Shown: positions 43,854-53,682 of the stretch, one piece after another
Layout of the letters: every line of letters begins with the position of its first letter
How positions within the stretch are numbered: the first letter of the stretch is position 1
Source: Anaeramoeba flamelloides
Lineage: Eukaryota; Metamonada; Anaeramoebidae
DNA: 64,000 bases
Direction of reading: 5' to 3'
Assembly (NCBI GenBank): GCA_027625915.1
Contig: JANTQA010000047.1
Coordinates: 13,144,001-13,208,000, forward strand
Notes under the pieces: model-generated
Told to the model about the DNA's origin: nothing
Seen by the model: the letters and a program-made list of their open reading frames with translations, nothing else
Databases searched by the model: none
Program-made: the position numbers and the translations under genes

Positions 43854-44904
43854 AACTCAATTCCAAAAAATGGGACACATGAAAAAATTACACTAATAAA
43901 AATATACTTCAAAATACATAATAATTAAACATTAAAATAATAAATTTTCCGAAAATATTGAATTGTTACTATTTATATATTTTATAGTAAATTTAAAATT
44001 CAATTCAAAAAATAAAAAAGAAAAAATAAAAAAAAGTGTGCCCCTATTTTTGGAACACAGTTACCAAAAAATTCATTGGTATTGGAACAAAATTAATCAA
44101 AATTATTAATAGATTCAGCTTGTCTTTTGATAACTAAATCTATCCTTTCATATATAGAGTTTATTAATTTTCTAAGGTATCCCAACTCAAATTATTCCAT
44201 ACATTAGTGAAATTTTTCATAAATTCTTCTACATTTTTTGCCTTGCCATTTTTCTGTTTAATATCCATAATTGACTTGCAATTCTCAATTGGATTTAAAT
44301 CTGGGGAATTGGGGGTCAATGGTCAAGAATATTACATCCCCGTTTTAAGTAATTTTGGGTTTTTTTTGAAGTATGTGAACATGCTCAATCCTTTTGGAAA
44401 ATTCATTTCAACTCACCATATTCTGATATAAACGAGTTGAATTACATTTGATTTTTTGATAATATCATTAATAATAAATCCAGTGTTCACACTTCCATTT
44501 ATGGGAATAAGATCTATTTGTATACCATGTGCTATAGCACCCCATATCATGATTTTTAGAAAAAAATTTTTTTTCTGGATAAAAAAAGAATCTTTTTTCT
44601 TTTTGAAAAAGAAAAAATTTTTTTCTTGTGATCAGAATCAAAACTTTGAAATTTCATTTTAAAGTGATTTTGAGATTTTCGAAAAGTTTTGAAAAAAAAA
44701 TTTTAATTCAAAAAAAATCATTTGAAAAAAAAGAATACAAAAAAAATCAAAAATCAAAAAAAATTAAAAAAAATGATAAATAATTAACTTTAAAATTATT
44801 TCTATTGGTTGTTATTATCTATTGTTTGTATTTAAGAGTCAAATATCACTTTTCTTGGAATTAAATTGATTTTGAAGGTGTGCCCCAATTTTTGGAATTG
44901 AGTT
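43854..44904 (-). mobile_element. Tc1/mariner transposon with decayed transposase
   Basis: 1051 bp between TA dinucleotides, with inverted ends AACTCAATTCCAAAAAATGG (left) and the complement of AACTCAATTCCAAAAATTGG (right). Both continue into GGACACA or GGCACAC. The transposase lies on the minus strand at about 44640-44093. A further inverted copy of the end (GTGTGCCCCTATTTTTGGAA, 44036-44056) lies just beyond the transposase stop, so the last 210 bp could also be a nested MITE of the same family. Confidence 0.8.
44093..44640 (-). pseudogene. Tc1/mariner transposase, broken
   Basis: Two in-order pieces in different frames. The first reads DSFFIQKKNFFLKIMIWGAI, AHGIQIDLIPINGSVNT and GFIINDI, the central VMVWGA...GT...Y..IL block of the family. 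The second reads NSPDLNPIENCKSIMDIKQK, ending ERIDLVIKRQAESINNFD, with the SPDLNPIEN motif and its catalytic Glu. The stretch between (about 44290-44400), which should hold the second catalytic Asp, is out of frame. The N-terminal helix-turn-helix part is missing, as expected from the short element length. Confidence 0.75.
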
Positions 44905-45039
44905 TAATAATTTAATTTCATTTTTGGGGTGCATTTTTAAAACTTTTCTTCTTTTTTTTTCTTTATATCCATTTGATGGTAGATAGTCTTGAAATAAAAT
45001 GCAAGGTTGGTACATCAAAATTAAAGAAAAATATTATTA

Positions 45040-45114
45040 TAGTGCCGATTTTAAATCTGTTATCATTTTCAACAATTTTGGTTGAAAATGTAAACATATT
45101 TAAAATTGGCACTA
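45040..45114. mobile_element. 75-bp TA-flanked perfect-fold hairpin (mini-MITE)
   Basis: TAGTGCCGATTTTAAAT...TCATTTTCAAC pairs with GTTGAAAATG...ATTTAAAATTGGCACTA, leaving a loop of about 8 bases, and TA flanks both ends. In size and form it resembles palindromic mariner-derived MITEs such as human MADE1, which are known to give rise to microRNA hairpins (established for MADE1; analogy only here). Confidence 0.7.
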
Positions 45115-45229
45115 TACTCTTAAAATTGTTATTGTGTGGAATACTTTATCTTTAAAACATATATTTTTTGTTAATGATAAAGAAAATTATGATTCTTTAT
45201 TAAACTTTCTGAAACAAAAATTTGAAAAT

Positions 45230-45750
45230 TAGGAAAGGTGCCACAGAGTGTCGTAAAGTGTCGTAGAGTACCTAGATTTTCCAGTGTTCAAAAGAATAGA
45301 GTAAAATCAAAGATTTAACTCAAATCTTTTAAATTCTGGAAAGCCGAACGTCAGTTTTCTTGGGGTTTTTTGTTTTATTTGTGAAGTGTTCTAGGTTTTT
45401 TTGAGGTTTTCTATTTATTTAGAAAATCAATAGATTTTCGTTAGGTTTTTTTTTACTTTAGAAATAAATAGAAAATTTTAATAAATTTTCGGTTTATTTC
45501 TAAAGTAAAAACAACCCAGAACACTTCACAAATAAAATAGAAAACTCAAAAAAACCTCACGAAAATATATACCGATTTTCCAAATAAACAGAAAACCCAA
45601 GAAAACCTAACGGTAGTTTTTTTTTAATTTTTGAAATGAAAAGAAAATTTAAAAAATTTTCTTTTTATTTCAAAAATTAAAAAAAAACTAAGACGCTTTT
45701 CCAGAATTCAAAAAAATAGACAAAACAACAAAGATTTTACAATGTTCTTT
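45230..45750. repeat. Foldback repeat (GTGTTCTAGG family), most intact copy
   Basis: Arms at about 45355-45475 and 45480-45612 are inverted copies: GTGAAGTGTTCTAGG against CCAGAACACTTCAC, AAAATCAATAGATTTTCG against CGAAAATATATACCGATTTT, CCGTTAGG-type ends against CCTAACGG. An outer partial layer ends in TCCAGTGTTCAAAAGAATAG and TTCCAGAATTCAAAAAAATAG. The left border has short-period repeats of GTGTCGTAGAG type. Confidence 0.75.
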
Positions 45751-46444
45751 CAAAATCTGAAAACACCAGCAACGGTGGATAAATTTTTAATTAAAGAAAT
45801 AAAAGAACATCTATTTTTTCTTTGATTAATTGATCTTACTTTTCATTTTCATTTTCAGGTTTTTGTGGTTTCTGTGATCTCTGTGATTCTCTTAAGGTTT
45901 ACAATTAAAAAAGTTCGTTTCAGTTTTTTTCCATAAGAATTATCTATATTCAATTTAGATCCTTGATATTGATATTAAATCTAAATAATACAGAACTGGT
46001 TACAAAATTTTTTGTTTTTTTTTTAGAGGTTATTGAATTGTTGGCTAAGTTTTAAAAAAACACCAAAATTTTTGGATCTATTTTATTCAATAAATTTTTG
46101 ATTCTTTTGAATTTTTAGATTATCATGATTTTTTAATATTTCAGAAATATTTAATAAATCCAGAAAAAACAAAAAAAAAAAACAAAAAACTACATATATC
46201 GTAAAAAAATAATTTCTGAATTAATTTATCCCTTTGTTATTAGAATCTTCATATTGGTGATTATTCATAAATTCCTCTGGATATATATATTCAAAAGAAA
46301 TAATTATTATCTAGATCAATTGCTTTACAAATCTTCATTTTTTTTAGGAATAGAATCCAATTTAAAACTCTTTGAAGATATTTTATTTTGAAAAAAAAAA
46401 AATATCTATTCCCAATTTGAAACAGTTTTTTGTTTTCAATTTCA
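45751..46444. other. Spacer and possible 5' region of the UNC-50 gene
   Basis: At 45828-45945 are fragments similar to the hairpin at 9850-9960 (GATCTTACTTTTCATTTTCA; TTAAGGTTTACAATTAAAAA; CGTTTCAGTTTTTTTCCATA), so another decayed foldback copy. The remainder is AT-rich. I looked here for an N-terminal exon of the UNC-50 gene and did not find one I trust. Confidence 0.45.
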
Positions 46445-47179
46445 ATGTGCCTTTTTTTGTTTCTTTTTGTTTTTTTTGTTTCGTTTTGTTTTTTTTTTAA
46501 TTCTTTTTGTTTTTTTTTATTAACAAAAACAATTTTTTTATTTCTCATACAAAATATTTATCAAAATTTCAATATGATTTTAATTAATTTAATTATTCAT
46601 AATTTAAAAGAAACAAAAGATCAGTGGTCTCGTGATGATCCATGCTTTCATTTTTTACAGATGTTTTTTGTAATGATCTCTTCTATTGGCTTTTGCGTAT
46701 GTTTCAAAGTTGGTGGGTTCTTGGAATTCTTCAGAATTATTGTCAAAAACCTCTTTTTTGATTATTTGCTTGTTGGAATAATTATTGCATTTTTAACCTC
46801 ATTTCTTACCAATAGATACTTTAGAACAAATCCTGGGTACCACCGAGTAGTTCAAAAAGTTGAACCATTATATGCATTTGATGTTCATTGCAATTCTTAT
46901 TTTATCTATTTTATCCTGACAAACGTAATACAATATGTTTTATTACCATTAATTATTTCAAAATCTTTTTTTTCGGTTATAATTGGCAATATAATTTATA
47001 CATTTGCATTGTGTTATTATTTTTATTTAACATTTTTAGGGTATAAAACACTTCCTTTCATTAAAAAATCTATAATATTTTTATACCCAATCCCAATTAT
47101 AATCATTTTTTTTTTGATTACAACTATATTGAAGTTTCCCTTAATTCATTTTTTTCTAAAGATATATTTTTGGAAATAA
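46445..47179 (+). CDS. UNC50: UNC-50 family Golgi membrane protein, 5' end uncertain
   Basis: About 244 residues from the first in-frame ATG; a later ATG at 46574 is also possible. The conserved core is clear: LKETKDQWSRDDPCFHFLQM, then membrane helices, a loop VEPLYAFDVHCNSYFIYF, LTFLGYKTLPFIKKSIIFLY and a final hydrophobic segment. In UNC-50/GMH1 proteins the same KQTKxQWARDDPxF, YAFDVHxN and FLGYxxLPF motifs occur in this order. The family resides in the Golgi/ER and supports trafficking and, in animals, receptor assembly (established). The family's N-terminal stretch (DFEYAxWQM...SPxxVY) is not recognisable. In its place the frame reads a Phe/Leu/Cys-rich run from T-rich DNA, so a true first exon may lie upstream, spliced at an AG such as TTTAAAAG at about 46608. 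The C-terminus ends FLKIYFWK like plant members. Confidence 0.82.
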   Translation: MCLFLFLFVFFVSFCFFFNSFCFFLLTKTIFLFLIQNIYQNFNMILINLIIHNLKETKDQWSRDDPCFHFLQMFFVMISSIGFCVCFKVGGFLEFFRIIVKNLFFDYLLVGIIIAFLTSFLTNRYFRTNPGYHRVVQKVEPLYAFDVHCNSYFIYFILTNVIQYVLLPLIISKSFFSVIIGNIIYTFALCYYFYLTFLGYKTLPFIKKSIIFLYPIPIIIIFFLITTILKFPLIHFFLKIYFWK

Positions 47180-49723
47180 TTTATACAAAAACAAAAAGAA
47201 ATTTTTTTGTTTTTTTTTAAATGTTATCAATAATATAAATTATAATATTAATAATAAAAATATATACCTTAAAATAAATACTTTTTTTTATTTTTTATAC
47301 TTTTTACTATTTCCAAATTCCCTTTTTTAAGTTGTTTGTGTTGGTTTCCTTTTTGTTTTTGGAGTGTTTGGGGGGTTAAAAGGATAAAAAAATTTTGATT
47401 AAAGCTAAAAAAAACTGAAATGTTCTGATTAGATCGCTAATAACGTTGTTTGATCAGATCTTGAGCAAAATGAACTGAACTAAATCTAACTGAAGGGATT
47501 AGATCATAAATAATTCAAACTGAACAAACTGGGGTGATGTGAGTTTTATGGGTCTTTATCTACAGATTGTTGGGCCATGTACTTAACTAGGTTAATATTT
47601 TCGAGTTCAGAATCTTATACTTGGATTTTGAGAAAACTAGATTTGGGAAACTTGTTTAAAAAAAAATACAAAAAAAAAAAATAAATAAATCAAAATTAAA
47701 AAAGTAAAAAAAAGAATAAGAAAAAAAAATATTCTACAATTGAAAATAGTTCAAATTTTAATTACTATTAATAAAAAATCAACACTTTTTCAAGGGAAAA
47801 TATCGATCAAATTCTAATTTAAAGCAAAATAAAGTAACAATTTTCATTTGATATATGGTTAGTCAAATTTTTAAAACCTTTTATTAAAAGATTAAATATC
47901 AATTCATTTTAAACCATTTCCCATCAAAGGTGTACAATTGGAGAGTGAATTGCGTGTCTCTAATTATTTAGTTTCAATATTAGAAAAAACATTTAATGTG
48001 AAAATTTCAATCTTGAAATCATTTTTTCTCAATCTGTTTTTGTTTATTTATTTTATTTTTTTTTAGTACACATAAATCATTTGCAAATATTGATTTTATT
48101 ACAAGATATATAGTTACTTGGTAAAAAGATGGTATGCTAATATTACTCAAACAGTAAAAATGATTATAGAGATTTGATATTTATTACTTTTGGGTTTTTT
48201 TCTGAATCTTCAATATATTTAATTAAAATGAACATTGTTTTTTTTTCTCAATAGGAGAGGTCTAAGAATTTTTAGTTTTTCAATTTAAAAGAAAATCGAT
48301 TGTTTTCTTTGTTTTATTTCAGATTTGTATCAACTTTTCTTTGATGTGCATTATTCTTGAGATTTTTTATTTGTTCTTCAAATGTTAATTATAAAAAATA
48401 ATTGATTCTTGAAAAAAAAATTTGCAACTTTGACTCAAAGAAAGTTTACAATAAATTTCACTTTAAAAATTTAGATTTTACTCTATTCAGAGTATATTCA
48501 GAGTATATTCGGCACTCTATCTGTAAAATAAATACTTTTTTTATAAAAAAAAAATTAATACTTTGAAGTAAATATTTTGTTAACAAGTTCTTGGTATTAC
48601 ATTCTGATGAAATTGCTTTATTAGTAATCTTTGCATTTTAAATAGTAAAAAATTTCATTTTTTTTTCACTTTATTCTTAACTAACTGGCGATAAAATTTC
48701 AGTCTGGGTTTTATTTATAGTATAAGATAAGGAAATTATATTTCCTTCGAGATAATATAGATTTGAATATTCGCTGTTTGGGGTTTTAATTCAAATTTAA
48801 AGGTGAAATAATGTAGGTGAAAAATAATTTGAGGGATTCAAAAAAATTTTTTTATAATTTTTCAGAGTTTAAAATACTAATTAAAAACAAACCAGAATAC
48901 AACACATTATTAGAAAGAAAATTAAAGGAAAAAAGTGAATTATACAGTGGTATAAATAATCTATGTTGACAACCTTTGACCCATTACTAAAATTTAACTT
49001 GTGTTTTTTTTTCAGAGATGAGTATTGGAAGACAAGAAATCACTTATATATTCTTGGTTCAGATTCAAATTGACTTTAGAGGTTAGATCCTTGATTTATC
49101 GAAATGGCTCAATAATATTAAAATCTTTTTTTTCAAAAATTTCATTATATTTACAAAATTTCTGAGATTAAATGATATTTTTATAAAAATTCAAAAAATG
49201 AAATTATGCTCATTTTTTTGTCAAAAAATTACATTTGAATCTTTCCAGTATCTTCATAATTCTTTTTCAAAATTTATTTAAAGAACCCAATTTCTTGTTT
49301 ATATACTATTTTTATTCAATTTATTTGTTTCTTTAATTTCTGCAGTCAGAAAATATTTTTTACATAAATTTTAGTTATGGGTTAAAAGAAAAAACATGGA
49401 TTATTTTAGACCACTATATAACCCAAAAATTAAAATAAAATTAAAAGTTTGCAGTTCTAAATGGGTAACCTTCATACAATATCTTCTTTCAAGTATTAGA
49501 TATTTTAAATTTTCATTTGAACTTTTAAAACCTTTTTTATCAAGCTGAGAATGTTTTTTTTATACATTTTGTTTTATATTCAATAGTATGATAAGATAAC
49601 TTAAAATTCCATTATGAAAAACGAGTAAATTTTTAGAAAAAAACTTTACTGATCATAATTTACTTTCTAATTTCAATCACGATAATTATTATTGGGGATG
49701 AAAATGTGTTGGTTTCAAGTGTT
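47180..49723. other. Intergenic, no confirmed gene
   Basis: AT-rich. At 48866-48950 and 49017-49084 two short open stretches are each preceded by T-rich...CAG acceptors (FKILIKNKPEYNTLLERKLK; EMSIGRQEITYIFLVQIQID). A donor at CAGTG|GTATAA would join them in frame. They might be the last exons of an unrecognised gene, but no start or domain was found. At 48495-48530 the unit TTCAGAGTATA is repeated in tandem. Confidence 0.4.
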
Positions 49724-49740
49724 AAAATTTAGTACTTTTT
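49724..49740. repeat. Target-site duplication of the LINE, 3' side
   Basis: AAAATTTAGTACTTTTT, identical to 53135-53151. It directly follows the LINE's A-rich 3' end as read on the minus strand. Confidence 0.85.
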
Positions 49741-49763
49741 TTTTATTATTGAAGAAGTGTAAA

Positions 49764-50559
49764 TTACACTCTAGTTACCCTTATACTTAAATTTCTGAAA
49801 GGAAATTTAAGCATAAAATCATATATTTCACGATTATTAACCAATGAAAATAATAATAAACTGTTATGGTTTAAAATTAATTCATAGAGGTTTTTTTCAT
49901 TTAATTTATTCAGAATTATTAATCTATTATTTTCATTGGAAGGACATACCCACAAAAAATGATCAATATTTTCTATAACTTCCTTTTGTTTGTATTTTAA
50001 ACATAAAGGACAGAATTTATTTGAATTTTTATTAATTACATAGTAATATCTGTTTAAGCAATTGGTAAATGTCCTAAATTTTTGGATTGTTGAGCTTGAT
50101 GGATAGCTTTGATATTTTTAAGTTGTAAATAATGAATTTTGGTTTCATAATATTGTGAAGTATTTTTTCACTTTCCAGCTCTTGGAATTCAATAATTCAT
50201 TATATGTGTATTTATAGATTCCCTTTTTTAATTCAATTATATCTTTTGAATTCCAGTTAATTTTATTGTTGGTTCGTTGATTAAATTTTATTAATTTTTC
50301 TAAAAAAAGGAAGAGATAAATTTTTTAATTTTTTTTTAAATTTGAATTTTTTTTTATTTACTGAAATTACCATATTTTCAATTTTAAATTCTGTTTTATA
50401 AATAAGAATTGGTGTATTTCTGTTTATTTTGCATATTTCAGTAATGGCTGTATTCATCCAAGAATTTAAATAATTTAAAGTTTTTATTTCATAATTAAAA
50501 ATTTCTAATCCATATGTTAATTGACTTAATATAAAAGATTTAAATAATCTGATTTTCAA
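49764..50559 (-). pseudogene. LINE C-terminal region with zinc knuckle
   Basis: First piece (50559-50281): KIRLFKSFILSQLTYGLEIF...LNSWMNTAITEICKINRNTP, the thumb-like region after the reverse transcriptase. Last piece: NRYYYVINKNSNKF, then CPLC, a 12-residue spacer, and DHFLWVCPSNENNRL. This gives the C-x2-C...H-x4-C knuckle usual at LINE C-termini, ending in SIRVTRV at a stop near 49764. Confidence 0.75.
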
Positions 50560-50604
50560 ATTATTATTGAGGGAATTGTTATTAAATAATTGTTTTCAGT
50601 TGTT

Positions 50605-51379
50605 TTATGTTTCTTTAGCTTTTTTTAAATTATAAACTATATGTGAAATTTTATCCAAATAGATACCTAAATATTTAATCTTTTTTAAATCTTTTGAAAT
50701 AACTGATTTTTCTTTATTTGGTTTCAATCCAAATTGAATTATAATTTCATAAATTGAATTTAATTTTTGATTTAAATGATGTTTATCCCCTTTTATAATT
50801 AAGATTAAATCATCTGCAAACATTTGACAAGGGTCTGTTAAAGATATTATTTTTAATAAAAGAAAATGTGAAATTAGAGCAAATAAAATAGGCGACAATA
50901 GGTCTCCTTGAAATATACCTAGCCCTTCCCCTTGATAATATTTTATTTAAAAAATTTTGAATAATTTTATTTAAAATAAATTTTTTTATTGTTTTTCTAA
51001 TTATTTTAAAACTGATTGAATCAAAAAATTTTGCTATATCAATCATAATAATATAATTTTTATTATTTTCATTTTCATTATTTGATTTTATATTATTATA
51101 AGTATTTAAGAAATTTAAAACTGCAATTCGAGTATCATATTGTTTTCGAAATCCAAACTGTGATTTGTGAATAAATTCCCAACAAGGTTCAATTAGTTTA
51201 TATAACATTTTAAGAAATAATCTTGGTAAACTTTGATTAATTGAAATTGGTCGATAATTCAAAGCTACCCCCCTCATTTCCTTTTTTATATATAAAAAAA
51301 ATTGATCTTTTTTTAATATATTCAATATTATTCTTATTAGGATTAAATAGCCAATTATTAAATATATTATGAATTGCAA
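50605..51379 (-). pseudogene. LINE reverse transcriptase, palm and fingers
   Basis: Two overlapping frames. The first (to about 50940) holds ALNYRPISINQSLPRLFLK, SQFGFRKQYDTRIAVLNFL and YIIMIDIAKFFDSISFK with the first catalytic Asp. The second holds GIFQGDLLSPILFALIS, CQMFADDLILII with the FADD catalytic pair, and GLKPNKEKSVIS...KKIKYLGIYLD. These are the standard blocks of non-LTR reverse transcriptases in the right order. The region 51400-51930 upstream is the endonuclease-RT linker and is badly interrupted. Confidence 0.85.
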
Positions 51380-51937
51380 TTAAATATTTATCATAATTTT
51401 TATTTTCAATTTGTTCAAGATTTGAAATGATTTCATCATTATAAATATATTTTAAATTCTCAATTTTTTTGAAATCCTTTAACTGATTTATTTTTTAAAT
51501 TTTTGATTGTGTTTTTAATATTTTCAATTGGAAAAAAATTATCAATTTTAAAATTTTTTAAATTTTTAATTTTTAAATTTTTTATATAATTTAAAATATT
51601 TTTACTTAGTTCAATTGAATTTTTTTTTAATATAACCAAAATATTCATCAATCATGTTTTGATTATTTAAAATCATTTTCATTTTTTTAGACCTTATATA
51701 ATTAATTTTTTTGCAAAAATTTTTGTTTTCCCATTATTCTAAGTTTATTTCATCAATAAATTTATTCCAAGCTTATTTGTTTATTTTTTTGATTCGATTA
51801 ATTAAATTTGGGTTAGACAAAATATTTTTAATTAATGGGGCAATTTTATGGTCATTTTTATTTTCTTTATAAATTATATCTGTATATTTAATAAATTTGG
51901 TTTTAAATTTTTTTATAGTATTTGTATTTAAAATGAA

Positions 51938-52453
51938 TTATTTTTCTTTAAAATAATGAGTAAATTCTTTTTGATAACTATTATTTGTTATAATTTTATA
52001 TTTTTTCTTAATATTCCACTCTGAATTAATATTGTTATTATTAATAATCTTTTTGTGATCTGACAGATTGTTTTCTATTGATTTTGATATTTTGAGAATT
52101 TTTTGATTTTTAAAGTTAATTAAGATATGGTCAATATTATTCTTTTTACTATTTATGGAATTAGAAAGGATTTTAAATTTTTTTAATATTATATTTTTTT
52201 TAATTTCATTATCCGTAAGATTAAAATCACCGACAATTATTGTTCTGAAATTATGGTATTGAACAATTAATGTTTGAATAATTTTTATTAATTCTTTTTT
52301 TCTATCTTCCCTCAAATATATATTAATAAAAATTATATCTGTGAAGTGAATTATTTGTACATCTTGATCTGGATATTGAATTTCGGAAATAAAGTTTAAA
52401 TAAATATTTTTGAATAATATTTGTAGTCCACCTTTTGATTTTTTTTTCGCCAT
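51938..52453 (-). pseudogene. LINE endonuclease, main part
   Basis: 171 codons. They include KSKGGLQILFKN, then FRTIIVGDFNLTDNE (the GDFN active-site block), NNIDHILIN (the DH-type block) and NNLSDHKKI (the SDH block with the catalytic His). The ATG at its start lies within the domain and results from a frame change relative to the preceding piece. It ends in a stop before the linker to the reverse transcriptase. Confidence 0.8.
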
Positions 52454-52465
52454 AACAATTTTTTA

Positions 52466-53100
52466 ATAATTGTATCAAAAAAAAATAAATTTTGGTTTAT
52501 TTTTAGTTTTTGTTTCTTGGAGAAAAACAATGTCTATATCATTATTAATTAAGAAAGATTCCAAAAGTTTTTTTTTTGTTAAAATTATTTAGTCCTCTAA
52601 TGTTAAAAGAAGAAAAAATCAATTTTAAATTTAAAATTTTATTATTATTAATAGTATTATTATTTCCATTGAATCTTGGAATTAATTTTTTATTTTTATT
52701 AAATGTGAAAATTGTCATATCTTTTGGAATAGTGTTATTGTGATTTCTTATTGTTTTAATAATTTTTAAAATATTTTCATATTTATCCCATATTATAATT
52801 TTATTAACCCCCCTTTTTATTAACCTTAATATAGGATATTTATTAATTAATTTAAAAACTTGTAAAATTTTTATAAATTTTTGTTTAAAAATTATTTGAT
52901 TTAAAAGTCCTACTTTTTGTAATTTTTGTTCAGATTTACAATTATTTTTATGTGGATAATAATTATAAATTTTGTCTTTTATTTTGACATCTTTTTGTTT
53001 ATTTCTAAAAAATTTGAAAAAAAAATTTTCTAAAATAATTATTTTATTTTTATTAATATAATTATAATCATTAATTGAGTTTTGATAAGAGTATAGTTGA
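52466..53100 (-). pseudogene. LINE N-terminal open region and start of endonuclease
   Basis: An open frame without a useful ATG. It reads on the minus strand from YSYQNSINDYNYINKNK through PHKNNCKSEQKLQKVG and RGVNKIIIWDKYENILK to FNIRGLNNFNKKK. After a one-base slip in a run of ten A it continues as LLESFLINNDIDIVFLQET. NIRG and QET are the first two conserved blocks of LINE endonucleases; the Glu of QET binds the metal. The upstream part has no RNA-binding domain I recognise. Confidence 0.7.
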
Positions 53101-53134
53101 ATGATTTTTTAAACCAATAAATAAATTGAGGGAA

Positions 53135-53151
53135 AAAATTTAGTACTTTTT
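53135..53151. repeat. Target-site duplication of the LINE, 5' side
   Basis: AAAATTTAGTACTTTTT, the second copy of the duplication at 49724-49740. Confidence 0.85.
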
Positions 53152-53196
53152 AAGATCTGGAAGAGATTTTTTTCATTTTTTTATGTTTCGAGTAAA

Positions 53197-53682
53197 GCAA
53201 TGAAAAAAATACCGGACATGAAAAAAAATCCCGGACATGATTTTTAATTGTGAATATTAGTAAAATTATTGTGAAATTTCATTTATTTACAACCAAATCC
53301 TTTTTTTCAGAATCGAACTTTTTTAATTATAACTCCCCCTACTTATTAGAATGATGATTAATGAAATCACACTTGTTCAAAACACCATTCAATCAATCAA
53401 AAAACAAGAAGAAAAATTATCATTTTCCAAACTCTTGTAAACCTCAATAAAACTCGATTGTTTTTCAAAAAAAGTTGATCAACATTAGGTTATCAAACAA
53501 TTACTCGAGTATTCTAGAGACACCTTACTTTGATGAACTTTAGGTAGGTTTATTACTAATCTCATAAAAAAATTGGTTATTTATAATAAGGATTTGATTG
53601 AAATTAGACAAAAATTTTACTAATACTCACAATTAAAAATCTTGTCTGGGATTTTTTTCATGTCCGTTATTTTTTTCACTGC
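53197..53682. repeat. Foldback repeat with ACCGGACATG arms
   Basis: Arms of about 80 bp, 485 bp end to end. Left reads AGCAATGAAAAAAATACCGG, then CCGGACATGATTTTTAATTG and ATATTAGTAAAAT. Right is the inverted counterpart (ATTTTACTAATACTCACAAT; TTTTTTTCACTGCT). The loop has no coding frame. It lies 45 bp from the LINE insertion. Confidence 0.8.

Larger units (their letters stand above)
49741..53134 (-). mobile_element. LINE (non-LTR retrotransposon) with APE-type endonuclease, end to end but decayed
   Basis: 3394 bp on the minus strand, bounded by a perfect 17-bp duplication. In order it carries an Asn/Lys-rich N-terminal open region, an apurinic-like endonuclease, reverse transcriptase, a C-terminal region and a zinc knuckle, then a short 3' end finishing in an A-rich run. 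The reading frame is interrupted several times, often at A/T homopolymers, so the copy cannot encode the whole protein. The intact duplication and complete layout indicate a fairly recent insertion for this genome, although the amount of frame decay argues for some age. Confidence 0.88.

Noticed and set aside
44207-44662. Plus-strand open frames of 74 and 68 codons
   Set aside because: They are antisense to the Tc1/mariner transposase pieces, which match known family motifs.
48866-49084. Two short open stretches with plausible splice sites that join in frame
   Set aside because: Too short, no start exon and no domain; the LIKNKPEY resemblance to the LINE fragment at 29 kb is only a few residues long.
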